Of a DNA stretch of 64,000 nt, positions 1-11,196 are shown piece by piece. The notes below the pieces were generated by a model that was given only the letters and a program-made list of their open reading frames with translations, was not told the DNA's origin and ran no database searches. Origin of the DNA: Panulirus ornatus (Eukaryota; Arthropoda; Malacostraca; Decapoda; Palinuridae); contig NC_092225.1 in NCBI RefSeq assembly GCF_036320965.1, forward strand, positions 60,404,108 through 60,468,107. Direction: 5' to 3'. The position numbers and the translations under genes are program-made. How positions within the stretch are numbered: the stretch's first letter is position 1; the number at the start of each line of letters is the position of its first letter.

Positions 1-863
1 CCTTCGATCACGATTCCGCATCAAAGGATGTGTTTATTTCATCACCAACACGCCTCTTGCACGCCTCGAAGACCTTAAATCCCCAACTGTCATTCGGATT
101 TAGATCTGTCTTTCCAACTCGAGTTCTATCGAGGTAATTCTGCCTCTACTCTCCTCACTCCACAGTCCGTGCACAACATTCACCCACTGTCATTCCATCA
201 TGCCAAGAGGCCCCGACCTCCTTTTGATACAACGCGAGGTCTCCTGATTACGAGATTGTAATGTACGCCAAAAGGGAATGGTTGAAACCCTCCCAGACTA
301 ATGGTTGGGTTGGGGAGTTCTGAAGCCCTCACGTTTTCCAGTCGTAATGATCTGGAGCAAATCATTAACCACTCTACCCATATCCCAGGTCGTCACGATC
401 ACTCTTCCCTCACAGCTCTAGATCTGTTCTCTGCCTTTAATCCCTCACGCTATGACTACACACCGCTCGCCTTCGATAAGGTTCACCCGACTGTACTCTT
501 GTAAATGCCACTTAATGAAGTACATATCCTCCAGCGGCCCACTGTACACGTCGCTATTGGCTTTTTCATTGCAATGACTTTCACTTTCTTTGGAAAGTTT
601 TTGGACTTTAGTCAGGTAATACTTTTATCCATGTTGATGTATAGTCGAGATTACTGTCGTGAGTATTTGAGGTCCAACACTTGGCCAAGCCAATGCATCC
701 TCCTGGCTGATGGTAACTCATGTGTGTGTCGTTCTATGACGTCTCTTTCTTCCTATACACCGATAAGCTTTAGAACTCTGCCTTATGATTTCCATGACAG
801 ATATGACTTGGCCTTTTATTTCCTTCCTTCGGTTTCTCTCCATCACTTTTCTGCATCATATGT
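1..863. other. Unclassified sequence, no supported gene
   Basis: I see no domain, splice-bounded exon or repeat homology. Open frames at 301-504 (+) and 505-867 (+) encode compositionally ordinary peptides of 67 and 120 residues that I do not recognise. Neither is supported by neighbours or recurrence, and both are best treated as chance frames. Confidence 0.5.
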
Positions 864-1035
864 ATAACCCTGGCGAGAAGGGAGAAAGAATAGTGTACCC
901 AGCGTGCTCTTGTGTTTCGTAAGAAGCGACTAAGAAGCGTGTGAATGGGAGGTTGGAAATCCTCCCTTCCTTTATTGTGACCTAAAAGCTGGAACAGATG
1001 AAGTGGCCAGGGGAGGATCTATCATCAAAAGGAAA

Positions 1036-1036
<1 letters not shown>
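864..1036 (+). mobile_element. SINE-w copy 1, diverged, lacks its 3' tail
   Basis: This is a diverged copy of the short element seen best at 26468-26713. It shares the opening CCTGG...GGGAGAAAGAATA, the GAAG-GCGACTAA segment, the GGAAATCCTCCC block and GGCCAGG-GAGGAT. It stops before the CGCTACCTCGC tail hairpin and runs into a (TA)n tract, beyond which a LINE fragment starts. Confidence 0.6.

Positions 1037-1111
<75 letters not shown>
1037..1111. repeat. (TA)n microsatellite
   Basis: A perfect TA tract forms the exact left border of the adjacent LINE-1w fragment. The reciprocal tyrosine/isoleucine open frames through it are artefacts of the repeat. Confidence 0.98.
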
Positions 1112-1115
<4 letters not shown>

Positions 1116-2505
1116 CATGTGTACGAGTAGGAAGAGTGGAAAGTAATTGGTTCCCAGTGAGAGTCGGTTTGCGGCAGGGGTGGATGATGTCTCCATGGTT
1201 GTTTAATTTGTTTATGGATGGGGTTGTTAGAGAGGTGAACGCAATAGTCATGGAGAGAGGAGCAAGTATGCAGTCTGTTTTGGATGAGAGGGTTTGGGAG
1301 GTGAGTCAGTTGTTCGCTGATGATACAGCGCTGGTGGCTGATTCGGGTGAGAAACTGCAGTTGGTGACTGATATTGGTAAAGTGTGTGAAAGAAGAAAGC
1401 TGAAAATAAATGTGAATAAGAGCAAGGTTATTACGTTCAGTAGGGTTGAGGGACAAATCGATTGGGAGGTAAGTTTGAATGGAGAAAAACTGGAGGAAGT
1501 GACGTGTTTTAGATATCTGGGAGTGGATCTAGCAGCGGATGGAACCATGGAAGCGGAAGTGAGTCACAGGGTGGGGGAGGGGGGTGAAGGTTCTGGGAGC
1601 GTTGAAGAATGTGTGAAAGGTGAGAACATTATCTCGGAGAGCAAAAATGGGTATGTTTGATGGAATAGTGGTCTCAATAATGTTATATGGTTGCGAGGCA
1701 TGGTCTATAGATGAGGTGGTCCGGAGGAGGATGGATGTGTTGGAAATGAGATGTTTGAGGACAATATGTGGTGTGAGGTGGTTTGATCGAGTAAGTAATG
1801 AAAGGGTAAGAGAAATGTGTGGTAATAAAAAGTGTGGTTGAGAGAGCAGAAGAGGGTGTACTGAAATGGTTTGGTCACATGGAGTGAATGAGTGAGAAAA
1901 GATTGACAAAGAGGATATATGTGTCAGAGGTGGATGAAATGAAGAGAAGTGGAAGACCAAATTGGAGGTGGAAGGATGGAGTGAACAAGATTTTCAGCGA
2001 TCGGGTCCTGAACATATAAGAGGGTGAAAGGCGTGCAAGGAACAGAGTGAATTGGAACGATGTGGTATCGTTGGACTGAACCAGGGCAAGTGAAATGTCT
2101 GAGGTAAACCATGGAGAGTTTTGTGGGGTCTGGATGTGGAAAGGGAGCTGTGGTTTCGGTGCATTACACATGACAGGTACAGACTGATTGTGAACGAATG
2201 TGGTCTTTGTTGTCTTTTCCTAGCGCTACGTCGAGTTTGCGTTGGGGGAGGGGGGGTGCTGTTTCATGTGTGGCGAGGTGGCGACGAGAATGGGTGAAGG
2301 CAGCAAGTATGAATATGTGCATGTGTATATATGCATATGTCTGTGTATGTATATGTATGTATACGTTGAAATGTATAGGTATGTATATGTGCGTGTGTGG
2401 GCGTTTATGTATATGCATGTGTATGTGGGTGGGTTGGGCCATTCTTACGTCTGTTTCCTTGCACTACCTCGATAACGCGGGAGACAGCGACTAAGTATAA
2501 TAGTA
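1112..2505 (+). mobile_element. LINE-1w copy A, 5'-truncated, long 3' UTR
   Basis: The copy begins inside the RT domain at KACVRVGR, just before GLRQGxxMSPWLFNLFMDG, and carries FADDTALVADS (RT active-site box), FRYLGVDL and the C-terminal VRWFDRVSNERVREMCGNKK block. A frame slip lies in the G-run near 1575-1585, where the frame leaves VGEG...; a second break lies near 1830. The 3' UTR is the long form: the first CGCTACxTCG motif is near 2223, a TG/TA-rich stretch covers 2320-2430, and the terminal tail at about 2457-2495 contains GCACTACCTCGATAACGCGG followed by an A/T-rich end. It has the older-group residues ASMQSV and SHRVGEG. The copy is a pseudogene; the family assignment is firm. Confidence 0.9.
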
Positions 2506-2530
2506 CGATAAATAAATATCTATCTATCTA

Positions 2531-2584
<54 letters not shown>

Positions 2585-2650
2585 TAGATAGATAGATAGA
2601 CAGATAGATAGATAGATAGATAGATAGACAGATAGATAGATAGATAGAGA
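2506..2650. repeat. Compound (TCTA)n-(TA)n-(TAGA)n microsatellite
   Basis: TCTA repeats pass into TA repeats and then TAGA/CAGA repeats, so the tract is a self-complementary compound repeat immediately 3' of the LINE tail. Confidence 0.95.
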
Positions 2651-4720
2651 GGTATGTTGGTCGAGCCATGTTGCCTCAGACACGTCGACTGAGGCATACT
2701 GGCAGAACTAAGTTGCGAGATACATGGTGTTCAAGACCCTGCAATGCAAGGGACTTAAGAGGAGTCGATCAGACCAAAAGGTCTTTAATCCCCTGTAGCG
2801 TAAACCTGCATAATGCCGGTAAAGCGACATGTTACATGCAACATCTTTCAGGAGATAACAAAACACCCGAACCATTTGACCCGCATCCCTTTTGACACCA
2901 TAACCGCAGAAACATTCCCCGGCCAACATGCACTAATCTTCACTGAACGTTCCCACCGAAAGCTGTCATCCTCTTTGACTAAGCGAGAGAGAGAGAGAGA
3001 GAAAATGAATAGCAAAAACCTCACTTCAATTCGTCGTTTTCTTTTCCATTTTAACATTTGTACGTATTCTATATCATAATAATCTCAAGAATAGATTATT
3101 ACAACTAATGTGATCTATCTTCGAGAGAAGTAATCGATCTTGAAATTACCTTCAATATAGCAAAATGACAATGCGGGACACTTATCGCCACCTTGAACAC
3201 GGTGCGCCAGACCTCACCAGCGTGTGTGTGAGGACAGCTTCAGGAGGAATGATAATCCAGCGTCTGCCTACGTGGGCCGCTCCCTGTGGCAGCCTCAGCC
3301 CTGACCCAACTTAACCCTGAGACAATCCCGGTCCAGCGAGACTCCAACCCTTCCGCCTGCAGCCCACAACCCCTTTTTCATTCACCTTACGTAACCCCAT
3401 CCCACCCATTGCCACCTCTTTTCCTACTGGGGCATAACCCCAGGGGACACTCCATGCTGGGGATTAACCCCCTTCCAAGAGGTTTTCGTCTTTAGAAAGG
3501 CCACCAGATCAACCTTCATTCATTCCTCAACCCAGAACAACCCAAACCCCTTCCTCACTCCCGGCACGACAATACAGATCCCTGAGTACGATGGTACGAC
3601 CTTTGGGTATGATTGTATGACCTCTGACCTGACCCTTAAGGGTCAGGTCAGAGGCTAAAGCCACCATCACATCGTCGTGGTCAAGGTTCCCGACTTCGTT
3701 GCTCGTTTAACGGGCACATGTTCAAGTCAAGTTCACGACATTTCCAGCTCATCCCAAGCCTTCCCCCTCTCCAAACCCGGGCCGTCTTCCTGCCTAAGCC
3801 AAACCCATCTTTAACTCTCTTCGCCAAGCCAGCGGTGAGCCATCCGCCCAGCTAAACCTCTTCTCCTCCCCCCTCCCCCCCTCACCCTCACCCCATAATA
3901 CAAAGGCAGCTCACCTCTAATGTTACCCAGCAGAAAACAATAGGGGTTCAGTTCGTGCCGGGTCAGCCTGGGTCGTAGAAAACGGTGTAGGTCACAGAAA
4001 ATGAGGGAAGACTCTGGAGGGGCTTGGAATAAGACGCTGGATGTCTGGGGGTCAGTCGGGAGTGTGTGAAAAGGCAAGAGGAACAACGTATTTTCTTCTC
4101 CTCGGCTTTATGATGCGGTAGAGCACTCTTAAGTCGTCCCTCTGATTTATTAAATGCTTGAACATATTCCGTAAATACTCGCGGTCTCAACATTATATGT
4201 ATATGTTTACGAAATGTTTAGATATACCAGTAAACATTAGAAAAAAGAAAAAATGTCCTTCAATTGGATAAACTACAGATTTATTTATCTTATATGACGC
4301 ACTTTGGCTGACTAACAAATCTACAATTATTTTTCCAACCGTAATGATCATAATTAGTTAGCGTACCATACATGAGAGATAGAGAGAGTGAGAGAGGGAG
4401 AGAGGGAGAGACATGTCTCCCGTGATGCTAATGGAATTTACAGCATGTAGCAGAGGGAATTACAGGGACTATTGATATCATGTGTGGTAATATCGGTGTT
4501 CCATTACCGCGAGATGAATCCAGGGGTCAGCAACGTAACATTTAAGACGGGCGTTGCCACACGGTTTGCTCGTAAGGTCTGTCTGTGCACTTGTGGGTAA
4601 ATACTTGTACACGTAATACTCCTCATATCTTTTTTTTTCAGCCCGTCGAGTTCATCTCCAATTCGCTGCGACAGTATAGAAATGTATACACATATTTTCT
4701 TTCAATTTGTACACTCTGAA
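2651..4720. other. Unclassified unique sequence
   Basis: No recognisable gene or element. It contains a short GA tract at 2987-3003, pyrimidine- and C-rich DNA at 3290-3900, the palindrome at 3621-3654 (listed separately) and a degenerate GAGA stretch at 4376-4412. Confidence 0.5.
3621..3654. repeat. 34-bp perfect palindrome
   Basis: The 17-base arm CCTCTGACCTGACCCTT is followed directly by its exact reverse complement with no spacer. Each arm contains a TGACCT hexamer, the nuclear-receptor half-site sequence, but regulatory use is only a guess. Confidence 0.9.

Positions 4721-4818
<98 letters not shown>
4721..4818. repeat. (TA)n microsatellite with one TG interruption
   Basis: A TA tract of about 98 bp with a single G near 4745. 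No element boundary is recognisable on either side. Confidence 0.98.
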
Positions 4819-4819
<1 letters not shown>

Positions 4820-5640
4820 TATCTCCAAAAACGTTTTCAGACGAGAACTTTCCCATGGCTTGCAGTCCCACATCATATCTTACATTATCTTCATCTAAAA
4901 CTTTACTTGCCCTAATCACATCTCCCACTGCACCTTCTCCACCTCAGCCCACGGGCGTCCCTCTCCTCCTCCTCCTCCTCCTCCCTGTACCTTCAGTCAT
5001 GCTACCATAAATCATCTCGACCAACCCTATCATCTACCATACCCCCAGACCGTGCTATCACTGACGAGAGACTTTTCGCCACGAAGTGTTTCGATGGTTT
5101 TATCATATGACGTATGACTTCATTCTGTCTCTCCTCCCTCCCCTTTCCCTCACACACCTCCCTCCCTCACCATCTCGAACCTCTCACACTAACTCGAGCA
5201 ATACTTCACACTGATCCACCTCCAAGTTATGAAAAAAAAAAAAACGATGGGGCAGACGAAGGCTGCCGTCAAGCCGATATGTTTTAAGACGACATCCATG
5301 ATTGTAACAACAACAACAACAACAACAAGAACAACAAAACTATCATTATCATCATCATCATCATTATTATCATCATCATCTCGTGCCATCAGCATGGAAT
5401 GAGGGGGGGGGCCTCTCGAGCTGTGTTGATTTTCACATTATGAATGTTGAGCTCGGACAACACACCATTGTAGATCTCATCACAGGATATGAAACATTCT
5501 CGGGAGAGCCATTGTGTTGTTGATACATAAAAGATGATGACAGAGAGGCAGACTTGAATTATAGAACAATATGCCAAACGAGTACAGCATGCACGATGCG
5601 AGAGAGAGAAAACAATTTTCGTCTATCAAAAAGTGGGTTG
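4819..5640. other. Unclassified sequence with short trinucleotide repeats
   Basis: Contains (CTC)n at about 4962-4983, poly(A) at about 5230-5244, (AAC)n at about 5309-5338 and (ATC)n at about 5341-5385. The Asp-rich minus-strand frame through the last tract is a repeat artefact. No gene seen. Confidence 0.6.
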
Positions 5641-5649
5641 TAAATATCA

Positions 5650-7385
5650 TCCATCAGAACTGGGACAAGCAATCCTTCATACGAGCCTCTTTTCCACTCT
5701 AAAAATACCTCTTTCCATGTCTCTGCACCAGAGCTTTCCAATGTACATACCTCTATTCTTATCTTGTTTCCCTCCCGTGCAACTTCAACTCTCAAGATAA
5801 ACGTCTTTGTACTTAGTCCTAGATACCTCAAATCATCCAGAACTTCCAGGTATCTAGACCTAGATACTTTGAATTATCCACAACATCCGGGTATCTAGTC
5901 CCAGATACCTCAAATTATCCAAAACATCCAGGTATCTAATCCTACATACCTCAAATTATCAACAACATCCAGGTTATAAGGCCTAAATTCCTTAAACATA
6001 TCCACAACATCTATGTATTTAGTCTTAGATACCTGCAAATTGTCCACAACTTCCAGGTATTTCGTCCTAGATATCTATGAATCATCCACAACATCCAGGT
6101 ATCTGTCATCTTTCTTTTGAGAAACTGGCATCCTGTTTTATACTCATCCACTTTCAGCATCCTCTTCCTACACGCATCATGTATGCGACCCACATTTCTT
6201 TCCAACTCTTCCATTGGTATATATATATACCAGCACAGCCACATCTGCATACAACAGATGCGGTAAATTACCCTTCTGTTCCCAGTATGATTCACAAGCA
6301 TGCCAGAATCACCCCCACCTTGTCTCTCTTGTCTTATCCAGTGCCCCATTCCTCATAACCTGTGGTCAACTTAGCCTACTGTTCCGGTATCATTCAGTAG
6401 CACGCCAGAATCATTCCTCACCTCTCTCACATTTCACCACAATATCCATTCATTAAAAAAGAGTGATTAACAATGGCGACATCGTACAACCCTCAGGTCT
6501 GCCTGCTGGTCTTCTAACCAATATCCAGTAATATGCTATTTCGAATATTCGAATATTCTTTCTTAATCCACTCTCTCCAGATGTCCCAACCATCTCAGTT
6601 TTGCTTATTCAGTTCATGGCATAAGTGGTATTACATTGATTTTTCTCTAAGGTCTTTCTGTCTTCCTCATTTCGTATTCCATCCAGGTTTGATTCTTATT
6701 GGCTTCACATCTGATACTATCAATCTACTTATATCGGTTATAGTAATGATGGAATTAGTACAGTGATGAATACGAGTTCTTTAACTTCTACTGCAGCGTG
6801 TTTCTTCTTAAATGACGGTGATGGGCATAACTTGATACCGTAATGATTACAGCAGCATTAATTCCGTACTCTGACAAGCACTTCCATGATCTGCATATCA
6901 GTACAAAATAAAAAAAAAACTTTCCATGGGTCCACAAATAGTGATAAACATCTAACATCAGATTCCCAAATCTTTTCCATAAATTTACGGATTGCGAAGA
7001 TAATGTCAAGTCGTCCCATTCTCCTGTTCTATCGGATTCCACGCTGCCATTCCCCTTCCTGTGGTTCTATTTCTGATTGATTCTCTCAGATTTTCTCTCG
7101 TACATCATAGACACACGAGTTACCATATCAAAGAAATTCCCCTGTAGCAATTTCGTTTCTCGTGGATTACCTTTTTCTTAAAACAGAAGGCATATCTATC
7201 GCCTGTCTTCCCTCCTCAATTGATATCTATCCTCCACTTCATGACAACCCTTAGTCGTAGCAAGACACTCTCACTGGCCGTTTTGATCAATTCACTAGTC
7301 ATACCACCTATGGCAGGTGCCTTTCCGTTACTTACAGTCTCCATACGACCCATATCTCCAATTCTGCCTCACTAACGGGAGTTCC
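5650..7385 (-). pseudogene. Fossil of a second LINE lineage (AP-endonuclease-type RT), multiply frameshifted
   Basis: Read on the minus strand, RT blocks appear in the canonical order although no frame stays open. They are NGKAPAIGGMTSELIK (about 7332-7280), NCYRGISL (about 7155-7130), FAIRKFMEKIWE with a degraded F-VDLEKAFD-like segment (about 7000-6930), LRGCTMSPLL (about 6505-6470), LLYADVAVLV (a YADD box that has lost one D, about 6263-6228), LKVDEYKT (about 6162-6139), an RYLG segment tandemly multiplied (5814-6110), and YEGLLVPVLM (about 5682-5651), which aligns with the post-RT block seen in LINE-1w as FEGIVVPTMLYG. Stops, frameshifts and the lost catalytic residue show it is dead. It is clearly distinct from LINE-1w. 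The clade, probably RTE-like, is inferred from motif resemblance only. Confidence 0.75.
5814..6110 (-). repeat. 41-bp minisatellite made from LINE RT coding sequence
   Basis: About seven units of 41-42 bp. On the minus strand each unit reads roughly TACCTGGATGTTGTGGATAA followed by a segment encoding LRYLGL. That is the conserved RYLG block of the surrounding LINE fossil. Because 41 is not a multiple of three, the expansion itself shifts the frame from unit to unit. Confidence 0.85.
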
Positions 7386-7496
7386 TTAGGGAGAGCAAAG
7401 AATGTTTCATGTTCAGCGTGAAAGTCTTCTTGTGGTACATTCATTTGATTTCTGAAATAATCAATATATCTTTATCTATATCTATCTATCTATCTA

Positions 7497-7560
<64 letters not shown>

Positions 7561-7568
7561 CATATATA
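7386..7568. repeat. Compound (CTAT)n-(TA)n microsatellite
   Basis: CTAT repeats at about 7473-7500 run into TA repeats to about 7556, then imperfect TACATA. The right edge is the 5' border of the next LINE copy. Confidence 0.95.
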
Positions 7569-8519
7569 TTAGGTACAGTAGGGTTGAGGGAAGAGTCAAG
7601 TGGGAGGTAAGTTTGAATGGAGAAAAATTGGAGGAAGTGAAGTGTTTTAGATATCTGTCAGTGGATTTGGCAGTGAATGGAACCATGGAAGCGGAAGTGA
7701 GTCACAGGGTGGGGGAGGGGGGCAAAAGCTGTGGGAGCGTTGAAAAATGTGTGGGAGTCAAGAACATTATCTTGGAAAGCAAAAATGAGTATGTTTAAAG
7801 AAACAGTGGCTCCAATAATGTTATATGGTTGCGAGGCGTGGGCTCTAGATAGGGTTGTGCGGAGGAGGGTGGATGTGTTGGAAATGAAATGTATGAGGAC
7901 AATATGTGGTGTGAGGTGGTTTGATCGAGTAAGTAATGAAAGGGTAAGAGAGATATGTGGTAATAAAAAGAGTGCGGTTGAGAGAGCAGAAAAGGGTCTA
8001 TTGAAATGGTTTTGTCACATGGAGAGAATGAGTAAGGAAAGATTGACAAAGAGGATACATGTGTCAGAGGTGGAGGGAACGAGGAGAAGTGGGAGATCAA
8101 ATTGGAGGTCGAAGGATGGAGTGAAAAGGATTTTGAGCGATCGGGGCCTCAACATGCAGGAGAGTGAAAGGCATGCAAGGAACTGAGTGAATTGGAACGA
8201 TATGGTATACCGGGGCCGACGTGCTGTCAAGGGATTGAACCAGGGCATGTGAAGCGTCTGAGGTAAACCATGGAAAGTTTGGGTCGGGCCTGGATGTGGA
8301 AAGGGAGCTGTTGTTTCGGTGCATTATACATGACAGCTAGAGACTGAGTGTGAACGAATGTGGCCTTTGTTGTCTTTTTCTTGGCGCTACCTCGCGCGCA
8401 TGCGGAGGTAGGGGGATGTCATTTTGTGTCGCGGGGTGGCGACGGGAATGAATAAAGGCAGCAAGTATAAATCATGTACATGTGTATATATGTCTGTGTA
8501 TGTATATATATGTATATAC
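7569..8519 (+). mobile_element. LINE-1w copy B, 5'-truncated, 3' end lost in (TA)n
   Basis: The copy starts at the block encoding YSRVEG, continues through SLNGEKLEEVKCFRYL, then shifts frame in the G-run near 7715. It resumes in another frame with MLYGCEAW, VRRRVDVLEMKCMRTICGV and RWFDRVSNERVREICGNKK. A premature stop replaces the residue after HARN near 8185. The long-form 3' UTR follows, with the GGCGCTACCTCGCGC motif at about 8381-8395, and it dissolves into the TG/TA-rich part without reaching the terminal tail hairpin. It belongs to the older group (SHRVGEGG). Confidence 0.88.
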
Positions 8520-8520
8520 A

Positions 8521-8571
<51 letters not shown>

Positions 8572-8572
8572 G
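8520..8572. repeat. (TA)n microsatellite
   Basis: A slightly interrupted TA tract lies between the LINE 3' UTR and the tRNA-derived SINE. Confidence 0.95.
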
Positions 8573-8574
8573 TA

Positions 8575-9095
8575 TACGAATAAAGTGTATATAAACGCGC
8601 ACCTTCATAGAACATACAAAGCTCCAACAGCCAGGATCGAACCTGGGACCCCTTGTGCAAGAGGCAGGCATGCTAACCGCTAGGCTAAGGGACTGTATAA
8701 TAGGAAACAACTATTCGAAATACTAAGTACTCGAATACCCTTCGTCTCACAATGGTGAGCAACGGGGTCTATCGGTTGTTTCCGAACAGAACACATAGCC
8801 AGGTGATAGCGTTTTACCGAACCTGACTATACAACGCGGAGTTATATGAATACGAATAAAGTGTATATGAACGCGCACCTTCATAGAACATACAAAGCTC
8901 CAACAGCCAGGACCGAACCTGGGACCCCTTGTGCAAGAGGCAGGCATGCTAACCGCTAGGCTAAGGGACTGTATAATAGGAAACAACTATTCGAAATACT
9001 AAGTACTCGAATACCCTTCGTCTCACAATAGTGAACAAAGGGGTCTATCGGTTGTTTCCGAACAGAACACATAGCCAGCTGATAGCGTTTTACCG
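8575..9095 (-). mobile_element. tRNA-derived SINE inside a 276-bp tandem duplication
   Basis: Two near-identical units start at 8575 and 8851. On the minus strand each carries a tRNA-like head with box A TAGCCTAGCGG and box B GGTTCGATCC (GGTTCGGTCC in the second unit), spaced as in Pol III promoters (head at about 8698-8628 and 8974-8904). A non-tRNA body ending in an AACGCGC motif leads toward the TA tract. The rest of each unit, with GGTCTATCGGTTGTTTCCG, is not tRNA-like. The second unit is shorter at its right end. A diverged relative lies at 25757-25870. The lack of a 3' CCA context and the recurrence argue against a functional tRNA gene. Confidence 0.75.
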
Positions 9096-10225
9096 AAATA
9101 TCTATGTTTCCCACTCTACTTTTCACCCATTACACTCTTGATGTTACCCACATCAGATGGTAACAAGTTTACGATCACCTTCCCAACCACACAGGCGCCA
9201 GTTATCTAACCCCAAAACCTCTGACATCCATTAGCTGAGTGGCTCCATCGCTGAGGCAACTTCCAAGTCGTTGCTTTGTTTTTGTTTTGTTTTTTATTAA
9301 GGCTACGAAGCACAAAACGATGTCAGATATCACCTTTCGTCAAAACTACAAACATGGCGCAACAACACGTCTTGCATTATTATCTACGTCAAGAATACTT
9401 GCACACTGCAGAATCAAATCTGATCTTCCGATGATTTTAATCAACACAGCGCATTTCCGATCTATCTCCGCTCTTCCTAACTGAGCTAATTAATCTTTTC
9501 GTCAGTTCCCACTTGTATTCAGCGTGTAGATATTTTTTGTGCATCATTAACGTTTTCATGTACTGATTGAAGAAGTCCATCATCATGTTGCTCCTATCAG
9601 AATCGCGTTTCGAAGAGGATTGGTCATTCTGCTTTCGACTGGCAGTAGGAGTCGGGAATGAAATAAGATTCAGAGAGTATAGGGTTTCATAACCTTGCTG
9701 TAAGAGTAGAGAAGCAAACGTGGAATGCATATGGGGTGCAGATGCTACAGCAATTTGTCGATTAGGTCAGGTAAGAGACCCATGCTGTGTGGTACTTATC
9801 ATTTGCTGGGTGACATTGATTCCCCTTGTTGGGTTAATCTTCAGGTCTCGTGTAATGGACCCTTTTAGACACGCGTTGCTTATGCGACTCTGGATTAAGA
9901 ACACGTCTAAGTTTTCGTCTTTTTGATTACCATATCCTAAGGATTAAATTTCCCAGGCCAGTAAAACACAGGTCCATACGTATAGGTACTCCGACAGCAG
10001 CTTCCATAGCCAGTATGTCACTTCAAAACGATCATACGGGGTTTGAACGTTACAATACGTTTTATTTTTCCTCGAAAAGCGATGCTTTGGAATTCTCTTC
10101 TTTCCTTCGTTTTTTTTTTTCTTCCTATAACCTCTCTTCCTTCGAGAGTTAGGTCTACAAACACCAGAGGAAGCCTGATTAATTTCTTCGATCTTTTTCT
10201 TAACGTATTCTTTTTTTCCAAACAG
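9096..10225. other. Unclassified unique sequence
   Basis: No gene recognised. A minus-strand frame at 9437-9730 encodes 97 unrecognised residues. Its composition is not repeat-like, so a decayed element or exon cannot be excluded, but nothing supports it. Confidence 0.45.
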
Positions 10226-10377
10226 AACGGGCCATGCCTTGGCCATGTCTCGTCCGTGCCATGTCTCGTTTGTGCAATGCCTCGTCTGTGCCATGTCTCG
10301 TCCGTGCCATGTCACGTCTGTGCCATGTCTCGTCTGTGCCATGTCTCTTCTGCCATGTCTCATCCGTGCCATGTGTT
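10226..10377. repeat. 16-bp minisatellite
   Basis: About nine tandem units resembling GTGCCATGTCTCGTCC, with point variation (GTTTGT, CACGTC, a shortened TCTTCTGCC unit). The open frames on both strands here reflect the near-16-bp periodicity. Confidence 0.85.
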
Positions 10378-11083
10378 AATATGGATGCAAAACACGAGTC
10401 CGTATGCATAGACTCCGGAGAGATATCTGTACGTGCAGAACCCGGAGAGTGACCCCCTAGCCTACATGTCTTCGTAGTCTATTACAACACTCGTCCCTTA
10501 CTGCAGAAACTCGGACACTGTTTTCACAGCTAGTCTTCGTATGAGGCAGTTTACTGAGCTGCAGACTGGGACAGTTTAGCGGTGTGAGGGAGCCAGTCTG
10601 AGTGCTCCAGTGAGGGGGTTTTGCTCAGCGTTGGGTTGGCACACCTTTTGTGTTCAGATCGAAGGCGTCAACATGGATGTGAGTGAAATGGTGAAGATTG
10701 CTGAATCTTGCGTTGCTGAGGGTTTTCTTCATTCGAATTTTGAGATCTTAGTTCTCTGTCTCTGTCTCTCTCTGTCTGCTTGTCTCTCTTTCTCTTCCTC
10801 TGTAGGTAGTAGGCAGCCATCGACCGAGGATGTATATTACCCCGCATGGGTAGTGGAAGGGTTAGAAACGGCTATGCACTGAGCCAGCACTCCCCTGGCC
10901 GAGGTAGCTGTCCACAGAAGCACAACCTCTCCTCCTCACACATAACACTTGACAACACGTAACTCGCACGACTCGTTTCTTAGTGTGGCGAGCGCTGCGC
11001 ATGGCCCCACCATTTGGCTAAATCTCTTCGCTAAGTACTCGTAAGTACTCTTCCTCCCTCTCCCTCCCTTTCTTCAATCAGCT
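10378..11083. other. Unclassified sequence with an imperfect (TCTG)n patch
   Basis: Contains a degenerate CTCTGTCT stretch at about 10752-10803 and no recognisable gene. The 90-residue frame at 10610-10882 (+) crosses that repeat and is not supported. Confidence 0.5.
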
Positions 11084-11108
11084 TATATATCTATCTATCT
11101 ATCTATAT

Positions 11109-11183
<75 letters not shown>

Positions 11184-11196
11184 AATATATATACTT
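11084..11196. repeat. (CTAT)n-(TA)n microsatellite
   Basis: A short CTAT run followed by about 80 bp of TA repeat, ending in imperfect GTAAATATATATA. Confidence 0.95.

Noticed and set aside
505..867. A 120-codon frame as a candidate membrane protein
   Set aside because: It has a hydrophobic patch but no recognisable domain, recurrence or start context; chance is as likely.
3286..3495. Candidate small coding region in C-rich DNA
   Set aside because: The low-complexity, proline-rich translation follows from local base composition.
4638..4928. Long tyrosine/isoleucine-rich open frames
   Set aside because: Translation of (TA)n gives open Tyr-Ile frames on both strands. The same artefact appears at every TA tract.
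8628..8698. Possible functional tRNA gene on the minus strand
   Set aside because: The anticodon arm does not pair properly and the sequence continues into a dispersed SINE body.
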